64,000 bases of DNA from CAVYGM01 sp963768025 (GTDB lineage Bacteria > Bacteroidota > Bacteroidia > Cytophagales > Spirosomataceae): NCBI GenBank assembly GCA_963768025.1, contig CAVYGM010000033.1:62001-126000 (forward strand), written 5' to 3'. The position numbers were made by a program, and so were the translations under genes. The notes under the pieces were generated by a model. It saw only the letters and a program-made list of their open reading frames with translations, was not told where the DNA came from and did not search any database. This document shows positions 15,526-25,459 of the stretch, piece after piece; the stretch's first letter is position 1, and each line of letters begins with the position of its first letter.

Positions 15526-16314
15526 ATGAAACTAAAATCTGACTTTATCTACCGGGGACTGTTTTTCCTCGCCCTCGGGTGCTTTTTTATTACTGCCGGA
15601 CCTGCATCGGCCCAAACCGGAGTAGGTACCAAACCGCCCAAAGGAGCCGAAGTGTATTTTGACGGTTCCCGGAAAATGCTGGATGAAAAATGGGAATATT
15701 GGAAGGGCCCCCGCCTGGCCGCCGAAGCACCCATAAAATGGACAATCGTACGGGATCCAGCAGGAAAAGGGACTGTTCTGAACACCAACGATCCCGCTGG
15801 GGCAGGCGGCAAATACGGCGCTGCTGACATTGTTACCAAAGATGCATTCCGGGATTTTCGCCTTCACATCGAATTCTATATTCTGAAGCCCGGCGGCAAT
15901 AGTGGGGTGTACCTACAAAATCGCTACGAGATTCAGGTTCTGGATGGAGACACCACTAGCCACGGCATGGCGGCGGTTATCAACGAAACTCCTTCCCCCT
16001 ACTATGCGTATAATGGGGTCGGAAAATGGAATGCGTACGATATTGTGTTCAGGGCGGCTCGTTTTGAAAACGGCAAGCGTACCGAAAAGGCAATGGTTAC
16101 TATGTATTTCAATGGCAAGAAAGTTCATAAAAACCATCAGATTAACCAGGTTTGGGGTGGACCCAACTCGGGAATAGACGGAGGAAACGACGGTGGAAAG
16201 GGTATTACGGATATACCCGGTGGGCTGAAGCTACAAGCAGAAGGGCACGAAGTTTTTTACAAAAATATCTGGATTCAAAAGCTGGATTTGAAAGAGGCAA
16301 ACACTGATTTTTAG
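15526..16314 (+). CDS. Secreted DUF1080 (3-keto-disaccharide hydrolase-like) protein
   Basis: About 262 residues from ATG at 15526, where a signal peptide begins (MKLKSDFIYRGLFFLALGCF, cleavage near ASAQ). The remainder is a concanavalin-like beta sandwich of the DUF1080 family: YFDGSRKMLDEKWEYWKG, FRLHIEFYILKPGGNSGVYLQ, YEIQVLDG and a C-terminal EVFYKNIWIQKL. Family members in Bacteroidota and Planctomycetota bind or hydrolyse 3-keto-glycosides or other glycans in the periplasm. No susC/susD or sugar oxidoreductase lies next to it, so substrate assignment is not possible. An upstream in-frame start near 15376 would overlap the HPD gene and lose the signal peptide. Confidence 0.85.
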   Translation: MKLKSDFIYRGLFFLALGCFFITAGPASAQTGVGTKPPKGAEVYFDGSRKMLDEKWEYWKGPRLAAEAPIKWTIVRDPAGKGTVLNTNDPAGAGGKYGAADIVTKDAFRDFRLHIEFYILKPGGNSGVYLQNRYEIQVLDGDTTSHGMAAVINETPSPYYAYNGVGKWNAYDIVFRAARFENGKRTEKAMVTMYFNGKKVHKNHQINQVWGGPNSGIDGGNDGGKGITDIPGGLKLQAEGHEVFYKNIWIQKLDLKEANTDF

Positions 16315-16399
16315 AAGGTAGCCAACACGGGCAATCACCATTTCCCTTTGTACCGTACCTTTAGGCAAGTATAGGCTACATCTACTCTGAACTCCGTTC

Positions 16400-16437
16400 C
16401 CTGTTGGAACAGGCTCATCGTTGCTGGTTCCAACAGG
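16400..16437. other. Inverted repeat upstream of the MsbA-like gene
   Basis: CCTGTTGGAAC (16400-16410) and GTTCCAACAGG (16427-16437) are perfectly complementary, with a 16-base loop. No T-run follows, so it is a weak terminator at best; it could also be a leader hairpin or operator for the ABC exporter gene that begins at 16500. Confidence 0.5.
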
Positions 16438-16499
16438 AAATAATGGAGCTGTAAGCCAATAGCAGACAGCCAATTCCCAAAATACCGTACCTTTGCGCC

Positions 16500-18335
16500 A
16501 TGAAAACCTATTGGCGATTGCTTTCGTACGCCCGACCGCTACGACACTACATACTACCTTTTTTCTTTGCTTCTCTCCTGGCAAGCCTTTTCGGAATCCT
16601 GAACTTCACGTTGTTGATTCCACTTTTGAACCTTCTCTTCGACCAGGTAGGTACCAATGAGGCGGCTCAGATGGTCCAAATGCCGGAACCTTCCCTGAGC
16701 TTCGACTACCTCAAAGGCCTATTCAATTATTTTTTTGGCACCTTTCTTCGGGAGTATGGGCGGTTGGGGGCCTTGCAGTATGTGTGCGGCATCATTGTAG
16801 CTTCGGTGTTGCTTTCGGACATATTTCGGTACCTCTCGGCGCGGGTCCTCGAGCGTTTCAAGGTCAACATGGTGGCCAGACTCAGGCAGTCGGTTTTTGA
16901 AAATACCGTCGGCCTGCATTTGGGTTATTTCTCCAATGAGCGGAAGGGGGACCTCATTTCGCGCGTCATGACGGATGTGCAGGAAGTAGAAAACTCCATT
17001 GCCAACACCTTCTCGGCTGCCTTTAAGGAGGTTTTCACGCTGGTGGTGTACCTCGTAGTGCTTTTCAATGTGTCGGTTAGCCTCACCCTTTTTGCCTTTT
17101 TGGTCTTCCCGATTTCGGGTGGTTTCATTGCCTACATTGTGAAGCAGATGCGTAAAGATGCCCGTACGGGTCAGCAACGCCTCGGCGGACTCATCAGTCT
17201 GATGGACGAGGCCTTTGGGGGCATGCGGGTCATTAAGGGTTTTAACGCCGAGCGTTTTATCAAAAGCCGTTTCCGCGCTGAAAACGAAGCTTACAAGAAA
17301 GCAATTAAGTCCATGGCGTACAAGCGCGAAATGGCCGGCCCGTTTTCCGAATTCATGGGCGTGACCATCGTGGCATTTATCTTGCTCTATGGCGGCTCGC
17401 TGGTCTTATCCAATCAGTCGGACCTGTCGGCAGCTCAGTTTATTTTTTACATCATCACCTTTTCGCAGGTATTACGCCCGGCTAAGGAAATTTCTAATGC
17501 ATTCAGCAATACGCAGCGGGGCATTGCCTCGGGAGAGCGCATCCTGGAACTGATAGATACCTCCAATGCCATTGTGGAGAAAGATAACGCCGCAAGCATT
17601 ACCAGCTTTGATGATAAAATTGAGATAAAAAACGTGTCTTTTGAATACGATACAGACTCCCCTGTGTTGAAAGACATCGATTTTACCATGCCAAAGGGAA
17701 AAACCATCGCCTTGGTAGGCTCCTCGGGGGGAGGGAAATCCACTCTGGCGGATTTGATCCCACGCTTCTACGACCCTACCAAAGGGCAAATACTACTGGA
17801 TGGCCGCGACTTGCGCGATATTACTCCTGCCTCGCTGCGGGCCCAAATGGGCATAGTGACCCAGGAATCGATTCTTTTTAACGATACGATTTTTAACAAC
17901 ATAGCCTTCGGAACCGAAACTACTGAAGAAGAGGTAATTACTGCGGCCAAAATCGCGAACGCCCACGACTTCATCATGGAACAATCGGAGGGCTATGAAA
18001 CCAACATCGGAGATCGGGGCAGCAAATTGTCGGGCGGGCAGCGCCAACGGATCAGCATTGCCCGGGCTATTCTCAAAAACCCGCCCATCCTCATTCTGGA
18101 TGAAGCTACCTCTGCCCTGGATACCGAGTCAGAAAAATTGGTTCAGGATGCCCTGGCTCGTCTCATGAAAAACCGGACCGTGCTGGTTATTGCCCATCGG
18201 TTGAGCACCATTCAATACGCCGACGAAATACTGGTGATCCATCAGGGGCGAATTCACGAACGTGGTACCCACGAAGAACTCTTGCAGGATGCGGACGGGT
18301 TCTACAAAAGGTTGACCTTGATGCAGGGGATTTAA
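16500..18335 (+). CDS. MsbA-like ABC exporter (permease fused to ATPase)
   Basis: A 611-residue half-transporter. Six transmembrane helices occupy about residues 1-330. The nucleotide-binding domain follows, with Walker A VGSSGGGKSTLADLIPRFY, the Q-loop VTQESILF, the ABC signature LSGGQRQRISIARAI, Walker B ILILDEATSALD and the H-loop VIAHRLSTI. This is the MsbA/lipid-exporter group: it probably flips lipid A core or another lipid across the inner membrane as a homodimer. The next gene downstream encodes a BamA-like outer-membrane protein, consistent with envelope biogenesis. A TACCTTTG element (16488-16495) lies only five bases before the ATG, which would imply a nearly leaderless transcript if used. 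Confidence 0.88.
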   Translation: MKTYWRLLSYARPLRHYILPFFFASLLASLFGILNFTLLIPLLNLLFDQVGTNEAAQMVQMPEPSLSFDYLKGLFNYFFGTFLREYGRLGALQYVCGIIVASVLLSDIFRYLSARVLERFKVNMVARLRQSVFENTVGLHLGYFSNERKGDLISRVMTDVQEVENSIANTFSAAFKEVFTLVVYLVVLFNVSVSLTLFAFLVFPISGGFIAYIVKQMRKDARTGQQRLGGLISLMDEAFGGMRVIKGFNAERFIKSRFRAENEAYKKAIKSMAYKREMAGPFSEFMGVTIVAFILLYGGSLVLSNQSDLSAAQFIFYIITFSQVLRPAKEISNAFSNTQRGIASGERILELIDTSNAIVEKDNAASITSFDDKIEIKNVSFEYDTDSPVLKDIDFTMPKGKTIALVGSSGGGKSTLADLIPRFYDPTKGQILLDGRDLRDITPASLRAQMGIVTQESILFNDTIFNNIAFGTETTEEEVITAAKIANAHDFIMEQSEGYETNIGDRGSKLSGGQRQRISIARAILKNPPILILDEATSALDTESEKLVQDALARLMKNRTVLVIAHRLSTIQYADEILVIHQGRIHERGTHEELLQDADGFYKRLTLMQGI

Positions 18336-18555
18336 CCAGGCTCTTTGCTAATCAGTGCTATTTTCGGGGATATCCATCGCAGGGTACCTTAGCAAGTTGG
18401 CTTTGCAGGACCCTCCCCGCGTGAAATTGAAAGGCCTTATCGAGCCGTTTGGTTTTAACCATCATGAAAAGTATTATTTGGTAAAACCTTAATTAAGCAA
18501 CATCTTTGATACATTTTTACGTTGTGATATGAGAATTACGCACAAATAAAATTGA

Positions 18556-19986
18556 ATGACTCGTTATTTTTGGATTTGCTTTCTGGCCATTGGGATGATG
18601 GCGACAACCAATCGGATGTATGCCCAGGCATCCATACCTGAGGCTCCGGATAGCACCTCTCTTTTGATCATAGGGAATGTAAGTATAGAAGGAAACTACC
18701 GTACCCGCACCACCATTATCCTGCGGGAAATGGCCCTCAAACCGGGAGATACCACTTCCAGAGGTTCGTTACAGGAGAAAATTGAGATCGACCGCCGCAA
18801 AATCGTGAACACCAACCTGTTCATAACGGTGGATATGCTCCAAATTCCGGATGCGGTGGACTCCACCCTGGTAAACATCCGGGTGGTAGTGAAGGAGCGG
18901 TGGTATTTTGTGATTCTACCTGTTTTTCAGCTTGCCGACCGAAACTTCAACGAATGGTGGTATGACCGCAAACGCGACTTTCGCCGGACTACCTACGGGC
19001 TGTATTTGAGCTACCGAAATCTTACCGGGCGAGCCGATCGCCTTACGGTGGAAGCAAACTTCGGGTTTGTGCCCAAGTATCAGATTTCCTATTCGGTACC
19101 TTATATCGACAAGGCACAGAAAACGGGGATTACCACGGGAATTTCCTATACGACGAACAAAACACTACCCTACCGTACCTGGGAAGACAAGCTCGATTTT
19201 TTCAATAGCGAGCAACTCAATAGAGAGCGCTTTTTTACGTTTGTAAACCTCACCCGGCGGAACAAATTCTACGGATTTCACGGAGCAGACCTTCGGTGGA
19301 ACTACTTGCAACTCTCCGATACCATCGCCCGCCTCAATCCCAACTACCTGCTGTTGGGCAAAACGGGCCAGCAATATTTTCAGTTTACTTACACCTACGC
19401 CTACGACCGCCGCGACAACGTGCAGTACGCCGTTAGCGGGTACCGCTACGGAATCCAGGCCAGTAAGCTCGGTCTTCTGCCGTCTGATAATGTCCAGCAG
19501 AGCTTTGTGTACGGATGGTACAAACATTTTGTTCCCCTGAGTAAGCGCTGGTTTTTCAATTCCGGCGTCACCGGTAGGGTATCCTTCCCCCTACGGCAGC
19601 CCTATGCCCAAACCGGTGGCCTGGGCTACCGCCTCAACCTGGTGCGGGGGTATGAGCTGTATGTAATTGATGGGCAGCATTATTTCCTGTGGGACAATGA
19701 GTTAAAGTACAAGCTGTTTGATTTTCGTAAAATTATCCCCTGGATACCCGTCCGGCAATTTAACACCATTCCGATCACAGCTTACCTGAATTCGTTTGCG
19801 GATATCGGCTATGTTCGAAACTACTACCCCGAGTTGAGCAAAACCTCCCTCGGCAACAAAACGCTCGTCGGTGCCGGGCTTGGGCTGGATATAGTGACGT
19901 TTTACAACATGGTTTTCCGATTCAACTATACCATCAATGGCATCGGGCAGGATCGCTTCTTTTTCCAGATTGGCCGATCTTTGTAG
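18556..19986 (+). CDS. BamA/TamA-like outer-membrane protein with one POTRA domain
   Basis: A 476-residue protein with a signal peptide (IGMMATTNRMYAQA). Residues about 34-120 form one POTRA-like domain (IGNVSIEGNYRTRTTIILREM, KIEIDRRKIVNTNLF, VNIRVVVKERWYF). The rest is a barrel rich in alternating aromatic strands (FTYTYAYDRRDNVQYAVSG, FNTIPITAYLNSFADIGYV), with a C-terminal strand ending in Leu rather than Phe. This is shorter than BamA (five POTRA) and resembles the small BamA/TamA-family proteins of Bacteroidota. A role in outer-membrane protein insertion or lipid transfer is inferred from family only. Confidence 0.8.
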   Translation: MTRYFWICFLAIGMMATTNRMYAQASIPEAPDSTSLLIIGNVSIEGNYRTRTTIILREMALKPGDTTSRGSLQEKIEIDRRKIVNTNLFITVDMLQIPDAVDSTLVNIRVVVKERWYFVILPVFQLADRNFNEWWYDRKRDFRRTTYGLYLSYRNLTGRADRLTVEANFGFVPKYQISYSVPYIDKAQKTGITTGISYTTNKTLPYRTWEDKLDFFNSEQLNRERFFTFVNLTRRNKFYGFHGADLRWNYLQLSDTIARLNPNYLLLGKTGQQYFQFTYTYAYDRRDNVQYAVSGYRYGIQASKLGLLPSDNVQQSFVYGWYKHFVPLSKRWFFNSGVTGRVSFPLRQPYAQTGGLGYRLNLVRGYELYVIDGQHYFLWDNELKYKLFDFRKIIPWIPVRQFNTIPITAYLNSFADIGYVRNYYPELSKTSLGNKTLVGAGLGLDIVTFYNMVFRFNYTINGIGQDRFFFQIGRSL

Positions 19987-20053
19987 CCCAGGTAGAATTT
20001 TCTTGAACAGAATGGTTAATTTTGCAGCCAAAATCTACCAACTATTTTTTGCT

Positions 20054-20659
20054 ATGCTTTACCCTACGGCCTTGCGCCGCCTTATTCTAGTGTGCTTGCT
20101 TGGAGGACTATTGGGAGGATGCACGGGCACCTCTACCAACGACGAGTCGGACGCACCCACTGACTCACTGGCGATAAAAACTCCCTCCCCGGTTGACGAC
20201 ATCAACAGCAATCAATCTGAACTTCTGAATACGATTGTGGGAACAACGGAGCAGGGCGTGATCCGGGGCATTGGTTTTGGGGACCCGGTGAGCAAGGTTA
20301 AATCCACCGAGGCTTTTGAAATGTTTGAAGATTCAGCCAGTCATGTGGGCTATACCTTCGAAACCGAACAGCTTGAAACCATTGACGTTCTGTATTACTT
20401 CACCCCCACCGGCCGGGCAGTCAACAGAATCACGGTAGATGTGTACCTCAACAGTGATCCTGCCACCCGGCAACTATGGGAAACTACCCGTAAGCGCTTT
20501 ACGGAGAAATACGGTAGTCCACAGGATTCGAAAGAAAGGCAAATAACCTGGAAAAAAGATCCCGTCCGGGTTATGATTTCAAACGTTTCCGATGGCAAGG
20601 ATTACGGATTAAAATTCGTTTTTGAACCTACCAACAAAGTCCTGCTAGCCCATCAATGA
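20054..20659 (+). CDS. Lipoprotein of unknown function upstream of cyclophilin
   Basis: About 201 residues from ATG at 20054; a signal peptide with lipobox LLGGC (Cys near residue 23) is followed by a Ser/Thr/Asp-rich spacer. The folded part contains GVIRGIGFGDPVSKVKSTEAF and QITWKKDPVRVMISNV, which looks like a small alpha-beta domain; I do not recognise the family. The next gene, a secreted cyclophilin, starts inside its stop codon (ATGA overlap), implying translational coupling. An in-frame ATG at 20011 would put extra residues before the signal peptide and is not favoured. Confidence 0.7.
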   Translation: MLYPTALRRLILVCLLGGLLGGCTGTSTNDESDAPTDSLAIKTPSPVDDINSNQSELLNTIVGTTEQGVIRGIGFGDPVSKVKSTEAFEMFEDSASHVGYTFETEQLETIDVLYYFTPTGRAVNRITVDVYLNSDPATRQLWETTRKRFTEKYGSPQDSKERQITWKKDPVRVMISNVSDGKDYGLKFVFEPTNKVLLAHQ

Positions 20660-21393
20660 TCCCGAAAATATACATTCGCCTTGTAGCTTGCCTAATGCTG
20701 GCCCTGGTAGTAGCTACGCCAGCCTCCGCCCAACGAAAGAAGAAAAAGGATTATCTCGTAACCCTTACTACGGGATCGGGGGTGATCAGGTTCGTGCTTT
20801 TTGACGAGACACCGCTCCATAAAGCCAATTTTATAAAACTGGCCCAGGAGAAATTTTACGATGGACTACTTTTTCATCGCATCATTGAGTCCTTTATGAT
20901 TCAGGGCGGCGACCCAAATTCGCGCAAAACGGAACAAGGCGTAGCGCTCGGGAATGGCAGTACTGGCTATAAGATTCCGGCGGAGTTCAACCCCACCCTG
21001 TTTCATCAAAAGGGAGCCGTAGCCGCCGCCCGCGACAACAATCCCGAAAAGGCATCAAGTGGAAGTCAGTTCTACCTTGTACAGGGCAAAACGTGGACAG
21101 AGGCCGAGCTTGAAAAGCAGCTTGCCCGTACCCTTCCAAAGCCCTCCGCCCCTCCCCGCCAACCAACCGGGGCGCAGAAGGAAGTGTATCGTACCCTTGG
21201 CGGTTCCCCGCATCTGGATGGTAATTATACCGTATTTGGGCAAGTGATCGATGGATTGGCCGTGATTGATTCCATCGCCTCTAAGCCACGCGATCAGCGC
21301 GACCGGCCGCTGAACGATATTACCATGACGGTTTCGGTTGACTATCTGAAAAAGAAAAAAATCACCAAGCAGTACGGCTACGTATTTAGATAG
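20656..21393 (+). CDS. Exported cyclophilin-type peptidyl-prolyl isomerase
   Basis: A 245-residue protein. The signal peptide (LVACLMLALVVATPASA) is followed by a basic stretch and the cyclophilin domain: LLFHRIIESFMIQGGDPNSR (catalytic Arg and Phe), SGSQFYLVQGK and YTVFGQVIDGLAVIDSIASK. A lysine/proline-rich insert at about 150-180 (PKPSAPPRQP) separates two core strands, a feature of Bacteroidota members. It catalyses proline isomerisation of envelope proteins in the periplasm. Its ATG overlaps the TGA of the preceding lipoprotein gene, so the two are one operon and may act together in outer-membrane protein folding. Confidence 0.88.
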   Translation: MIPKIYIRLVACLMLALVVATPASAQRKKKKDYLVTLTTGSGVIRFVLFDETPLHKANFIKLAQEKFYDGLLFHRIIESFMIQGGDPNSRKTEQGVALGNGSTGYKIPAEFNPTLFHQKGAVAAARDNNPEKASSGSQFYLVQGKTWTEAELEKQLARTLPKPSAPPRQPTGAQKEVYRTLGGSPHLDGNYTVFGQVIDGLAVIDSIASKPRDQRDRPLNDITMTVSVDYLKKKKITKQYGYVFR

Positions 21394-21421
21394 CAACATT
21401 CACTCTTTTTAACTCCTTGTT

Positions 21422-22326
21422 TTGAGCACGAAACGCATACTACTTACGGGATCCAATGGCCTTTTGGGCCAGAAACTGGTAGAGTTACTGGTCCGCCAAC
21501 CTGAAATTCATACGATTGCAACCGCCAGGGGCGACAACCGTCTCCCTTTCCTGGAAGGCTACCAATACCACGCTATGGATATTACCAACCCCGAACAGAT
21601 TCGGGAGGTGGTAGCTCTCACCCAACCCGACGTGATCATCCATACGGCCGCCATGACCAACGTGGACCAGTGCGAGTTTGAGAAAGAGGCGTGTTGGAAT
21701 CAGAATGTAAAGGCCGTAGAGTACCTGGTGGATGCTTGCCGCGAACAGGATATTTTTCTGGTCCATCTTTCCACCGATTTTATTTTTGACGGTGCCGATG
21801 GCCCCTACGACGAAGACTGCGGAAGCCAATCCGCTCAGTTTCTACGGATGGAGCAAGTACGCCGCCGAAAAAGCCGTGATCAATTCGGGGCAAACAGGTA
21901 CCCCGATTCGCTGGGCCATAGCCCGCACCGTGCTGGTGTACGGCATTGCGCTACGACATGAGTCGCAGCAACATCATTCTTTGGGTAAAAAAATCATTGG
22001 AAGAAGGGAAAAATATCAAGGTCGTGACCGATCAGTGGCGTACCCCTACTCTGGCCGAAGACCTGGCTCTGGGCTGTTATCTCATAGCGGACAAGGAGGC
22101 AGAAGGTATCTTTAACATTTCGGGCAAAGATTTGCTGACACCTTACGAAATGGCCCTTATGACCGCCGATTACTTTGAGCTGGACCAATCTCTAATTGCC
22201 CAAGCCGACTCTACTACCTTTACCCAACCCGCCCGTCGGCCCGCTCGCACGGGGTTCCTATTGGACAAACCAAAGGAGGTCTTGGATACGAGCCCAAAAG
22301 TTTTCGGGAGGGAATTGCCCTTTTAG
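21422..22326 (+). pseudogene. RmlD-like dTDP-4-dehydrorhamnose reductase/SDR protein, frameshifted
   Basis: A TTG start at 21422 begins KRILLTGSNGLLGQKLVELL, the NAD(P)-binding Gly motif. DVIIHTAAMTNVDQCE and the YGWSKYAAEK catalytic Tyr-Lys follow, and the C-terminal third includes GIFNISGKDLLTPYEMA. Together this is an RmlD-type short-chain reductase of about 300 residues that would act in rhamnose or related sugar nucleotide synthesis. The frame breaks twice: near 21815 and near 21945. In each case removing a single base (one G before ACTGCGG; one base in GCGCTACG) restores the protein, and all three pieces keep conserved motifs. Consensus error is therefore favoured over a real pseudogene. 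Confidence 0.75.
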
Positions 22327-22369
22327 CGGAACAAATGCAGGGAAATTAGGGAGCCACAGACCTTACGTG

Positions 22370-22410
22370 CCAGAAACCGGACGGGTAAGGTACCTTCGTC
22401 CGGTTTCTGG
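22370..22410. terminator. Hairpin between convergent rmlD-like and guaB genes
   Basis: Arms 22370-22383 and 22397-22410 pair perfectly over 14 bases (CCAGAAACCGGACG) around a 13-base loop that is itself partly palindromic (GGTACC). Its position between two convergent genes suits a bidirectional terminator, though no long T-run follows. Confidence 0.65.
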
Positions 22411-22438
22411 TTGATGCTATTCATATAAAGTTTCTTGA

Positions 22439-23922
22439 CTACCTCGCTGAGTAGTTAGGAGCTTCTTTTTGAATCATAATATCGTGCGGGTGGCTTTCGC
22501 GAACCCCTGCGCTGGTGATTTTCACAAATTGGGCTTTCTGCAAGAGCCGCAATGTCGGGTGCTCCGCAGTACCCCATTCCGGCTTTTACCCCACCCACTA
22601 TTTGGTAGAGGATCTCGGATACCTTGCCTTTGAATGGTACCCTACCCACAATCCCTTCGGGAACCAGCTTTTTCACGTCGTCTTCGGCATCCTGAAAGTA
22701 CCGGTCCTTGGAGCCATCTTCCATGGCTTCCACCGAACCCATCCCCCGGTAGGCCTTAAATTTCCGGCCTTCGTAAATCACGATTTCGCCGGGAGCCTCG
22801 TCGGTACCAGCCAGCATGGAGCCAATCATGACGGTACTGGCCCCGCCGGCCAGCGCTTTGGTCACATCACCCGAATACCGGATTCCGCCGTCGGCTATGA
22901 CCGGAATACCCGTTCCTTTCAGGGCTTCGGCGGCTCCACATAACCGCCGATAGCTGAGGTACCCCAATACCGGCAATGATCCGGGTGGTGCAAATGCTGC
23001 CGGGTCCAACGCCTACCTTCACGGCATCCACGCCGGCTTCCGCCAGTGCGGTGGCTGCTTCGCCGGTGGCGATGTTTCCGGCTATCACTTCCAGCGTCGG
23101 GGAATTTTTCTTTTAGAGCTCGGGCGGCATCAATTACACCCCGTGAATGGCCGTGGGCCGTATCGAGGCTTACAACGTCTACGCCCGACTTTATTAAGGC
23201 CTCCACCCGTTGGAATAAGATCGGCCGTTACGCCACTGGCCGCACCTACGCGCAGGCGACCGTACTCGTCTTTGCAGGCATTCGGGTGCGATTTACGTTT
23301 TAGAATATCCTTGTAGGTGATGAGGCCGGTCAGGCGGTAGTCTTTATCTACGATAGGTAGTTTCTCAATCTTATATTCTTGAAGAATGGATTCAGCGTCG
23401 TCCAACGACAGCCCCTCTGATGCCGTGATGAGATTTTCGCGGGTCATGATGTCGGTTACGGGCCGGGACAAATCCCGCTGAAAACGAAGGTCACGGTTGG
23501 TTAATATCCCAATAAGCTTGTTCTTTTTGTCTACGACTGGAATTCCTCCAATCTTGAACTCACGCATGATTTGCTGAGCGTCACCCAAGTTAGCGTCTTC
23601 CTGTAAGCGTGATCGGATCGAGGATCATGCCGCTCTCCGAGCGCTTCACCTTTCGTACTTGCTCAGCCTGGGCTTCCAGACTCATGTTTTTATGAATCAT
23701 CCCGATTCCACCTTCCTGGGCCATGGCAATGGCAAGGTCGAATTCGGTAACAGTGTCCATAGCCGCCGATATCAGGGGGATATTCAGCTGGATGTTTCGG
23801 GTTAATTGGGTAATGGTATTAGTGTCGCGCGGAAGAACCTCCGAATAGGCAGGTAGTAGCAGAACGTCGTCGTAGGTAAGTGCCTCGTACAGGACTTTGG
23901 ATGGGTATGTGCTCATGGGCAA
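22439..23922 (-). pseudogene. guaB: Inosine-5'-monophosphate dehydrogenase, multiply frameshifted
   Basis: Collectively the minus-strand frames encode a normal-length (about 490 residues) IMPDH: KVLYEALTYDDVLLLPAYSE at the N-terminus, paired CBS domains (IGGIPVVDKKNKLIGILTNR, LPIVDKDYRLTGLITYKD), the catalytic loop GPGSICTTRIIAGIGVPQ, PVIADGGIRYSGDVTKA, and the terminal SAGVRESHPHDIMIQKEAPN ending at TAG 22439-22441. It makes XMP from IMP for guanine nucleotide synthesis. At least five or six frame changes are needed (about 23607, 23190, 23100, 23010, 22960, 22545). The one at 23607 is repaired by dropping a single A. Because guaB is usually single-copy and near-essential, and all motifs survive, assembly error is the best explanation. 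ATG at 23916 is an alternative start. Confidence 0.85.
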
Positions 23923-24034
23923 ATAAACAGTAGTTATTTGCAGGGCAAAATTAGGTAGAAGTTCGCATAAGACAAAAGCTTTTGTCCTTTATACGAATAT
24001 TATTTTAGTGTCCAAGGTACCTTTCCCCTTCTCC

Positions 24035-25351
24035 CTAGCTCACCAGCACCCTCACTTTCTTAATTCTTTTTTTATCCGCCGACTGTATTTTGAATGTAAG
24101 ATCGCGAAAGGTTATTTGTTCGCCCGGACGGGGCAAGTTGTGAAAAAAGTTCGAGTAATAATCCACCTAGCGACTCACTAGCCCTTCGGACGTCCTCAAA
24201 ATAGTCCGGTTCCAGATTCAGAATCCGACAAAAATCATTTATCAGCACCTTACCCTCAAAAATATAGGTCTTTTCATCTACCTGGGTAAACTTTACATCC
24301 TCGTCTTCGTCGTATTCGTCGTTAATATCGCCAAATATTTCTTCGATGATGTCTTCCAGCGTGATGAGGCCGTTGGTTCCTCCGTACTCGTCCACCACGA
24401 TGGCCATATGCACCCGCCGGTTTTGAAATTCCTGCATCAGGTCGTCGAGTCGCTTGCTTTCTGGAATAAAATACGCCTTGCGCAGCAGCTTCTACCCAAG
24501 CGAAATGCTCATTCTTGTGCAGATGAGGAAGTAAGTCTTTTACGTACAATATCCCCTCCACCGAATCCAGGGTATCCCCGTATACCGGTATTCGCGAGTA
24601 CCCTGATTTGTTTATTTTATCCATTAATTCATGAAAATCGAGCTCAATATCTACGGCGGTGATATTGAGCCGGGGCTGCATAGCCTGCCGGGCGGTGGTT
24701 TGGCCAAAGGTGGCCAATCCTCTGAGCAAGTCCCGCTCATCTTCATTATCCGGGTCATCCTCCCGAAGCTCCTTCCGTCGATCGGCTTCATCGGATAGCA
24801 AAATCTTCCATTTTGTCCCCATCCCTGTCAGGGCGTTGCCAAGCGGGGTAAGAAATTTGACGAGCGCTTTTGTGAGTGGGGCAGATTTTTGGGCAAAGGA
24901 AACCGCGTGATGGCCGGCATAGTAACGCACCAGGGCATCCGCCCAAATCCATCCGAGTAGGGCCACTATGGGAACCGCAACCAAGGTGTTTTCCACAAAA
25001 TTTGGCCAATAGTACCACACCAGGCGGGAAGCAAGCAGTAGAGACAAAAAGGGTAAAAACCCGCTGAAAAAGCGACAGAATTAGCTTTTGGGGAGAGCTC
25101 AGCAACACCAGATCGTTAGCATTTCTTCGTTCCCAGGGCGTTTCGGAAGTAGATACCACGCCATGAGCTGCCCGAAGTGCGGAGAAAAAAAGAGACAACA
25201 CAAGCAGCATCCCTATCGCGAGCAAATAAAAAGTCAGGGATTGGGCTGGCAGCGGGGCCGGAACCAGGAGCAAGGGCAATGCCGCTCTACGACGCGAGTA
25301 CCGGCGGCCCCGCGTTCGGGAAGGTTCTTCTCTATCTGGTATTTCTTTCAC
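24035..25351 (-). pseudogene. gldE: GldE-like hemolysin C/CorC-family membrane protein, frameshifted
   Basis: The combined frames give a CNNM/HlyC-type protein: a membrane domain (YLLAIGMLLVLSLFFSAL, then LLASRLVWYYWPNFVENTLV and LVAVPIVALLGWIWADALV), a CBS pair (ATFGQTTARQAMQPRLNITA, SGYSRIPVYGDTLDSVEGIL, MAIVVDEYGGTNGLITLEDI) and a C-terminal CorC_HlyC domain (KTYIFEGKVLINDFCRIL). Its place beside ssb and mutY matches gldE of gliding Bacteroidota. Breaks occur near 25049, near 24490, and in an A6/T6 run at 24143-24148, where removing one T restores the C-terminus (HNLPRPGEQITFRDL) ending at TAG 24035-24037. gldD, often next to gldE, is absent; guaB is there instead. Confidence 0.78.
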
Positions 25352-25422
25352 TGAATAAAAGTAGGTAATACAGTACTAGCCAGGCCCAAAGGTGGCATAT
25401 ATACAGAACTTTTCCCAAAATA

Positions 25423-25449
25423 ATAGCCTCATTGCGTTCATGAGGCTAT
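25423..25449. terminator. Hairpin downstream of ssb
   Basis: ATAGCCTCAT and ATGAGGCTAT form a perfect 10-bp stem with a seven-base loop, immediately beyond the ssb stop codon on the minus strand and followed there by a T-rich stretch. It likely separates ssb from gldE transcription. Confidence 0.65.
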
Positions 25450-25459
25450 ACAAAATTAA

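Noticed and set aside
16488..16495. TACCTTTG five bases before the MsbA-like ATG as proof of a leaderless transcript
   Set aside because: No matching -33 element is present and TACC-containing words are very common in this sequence, so it is not firm evidence.
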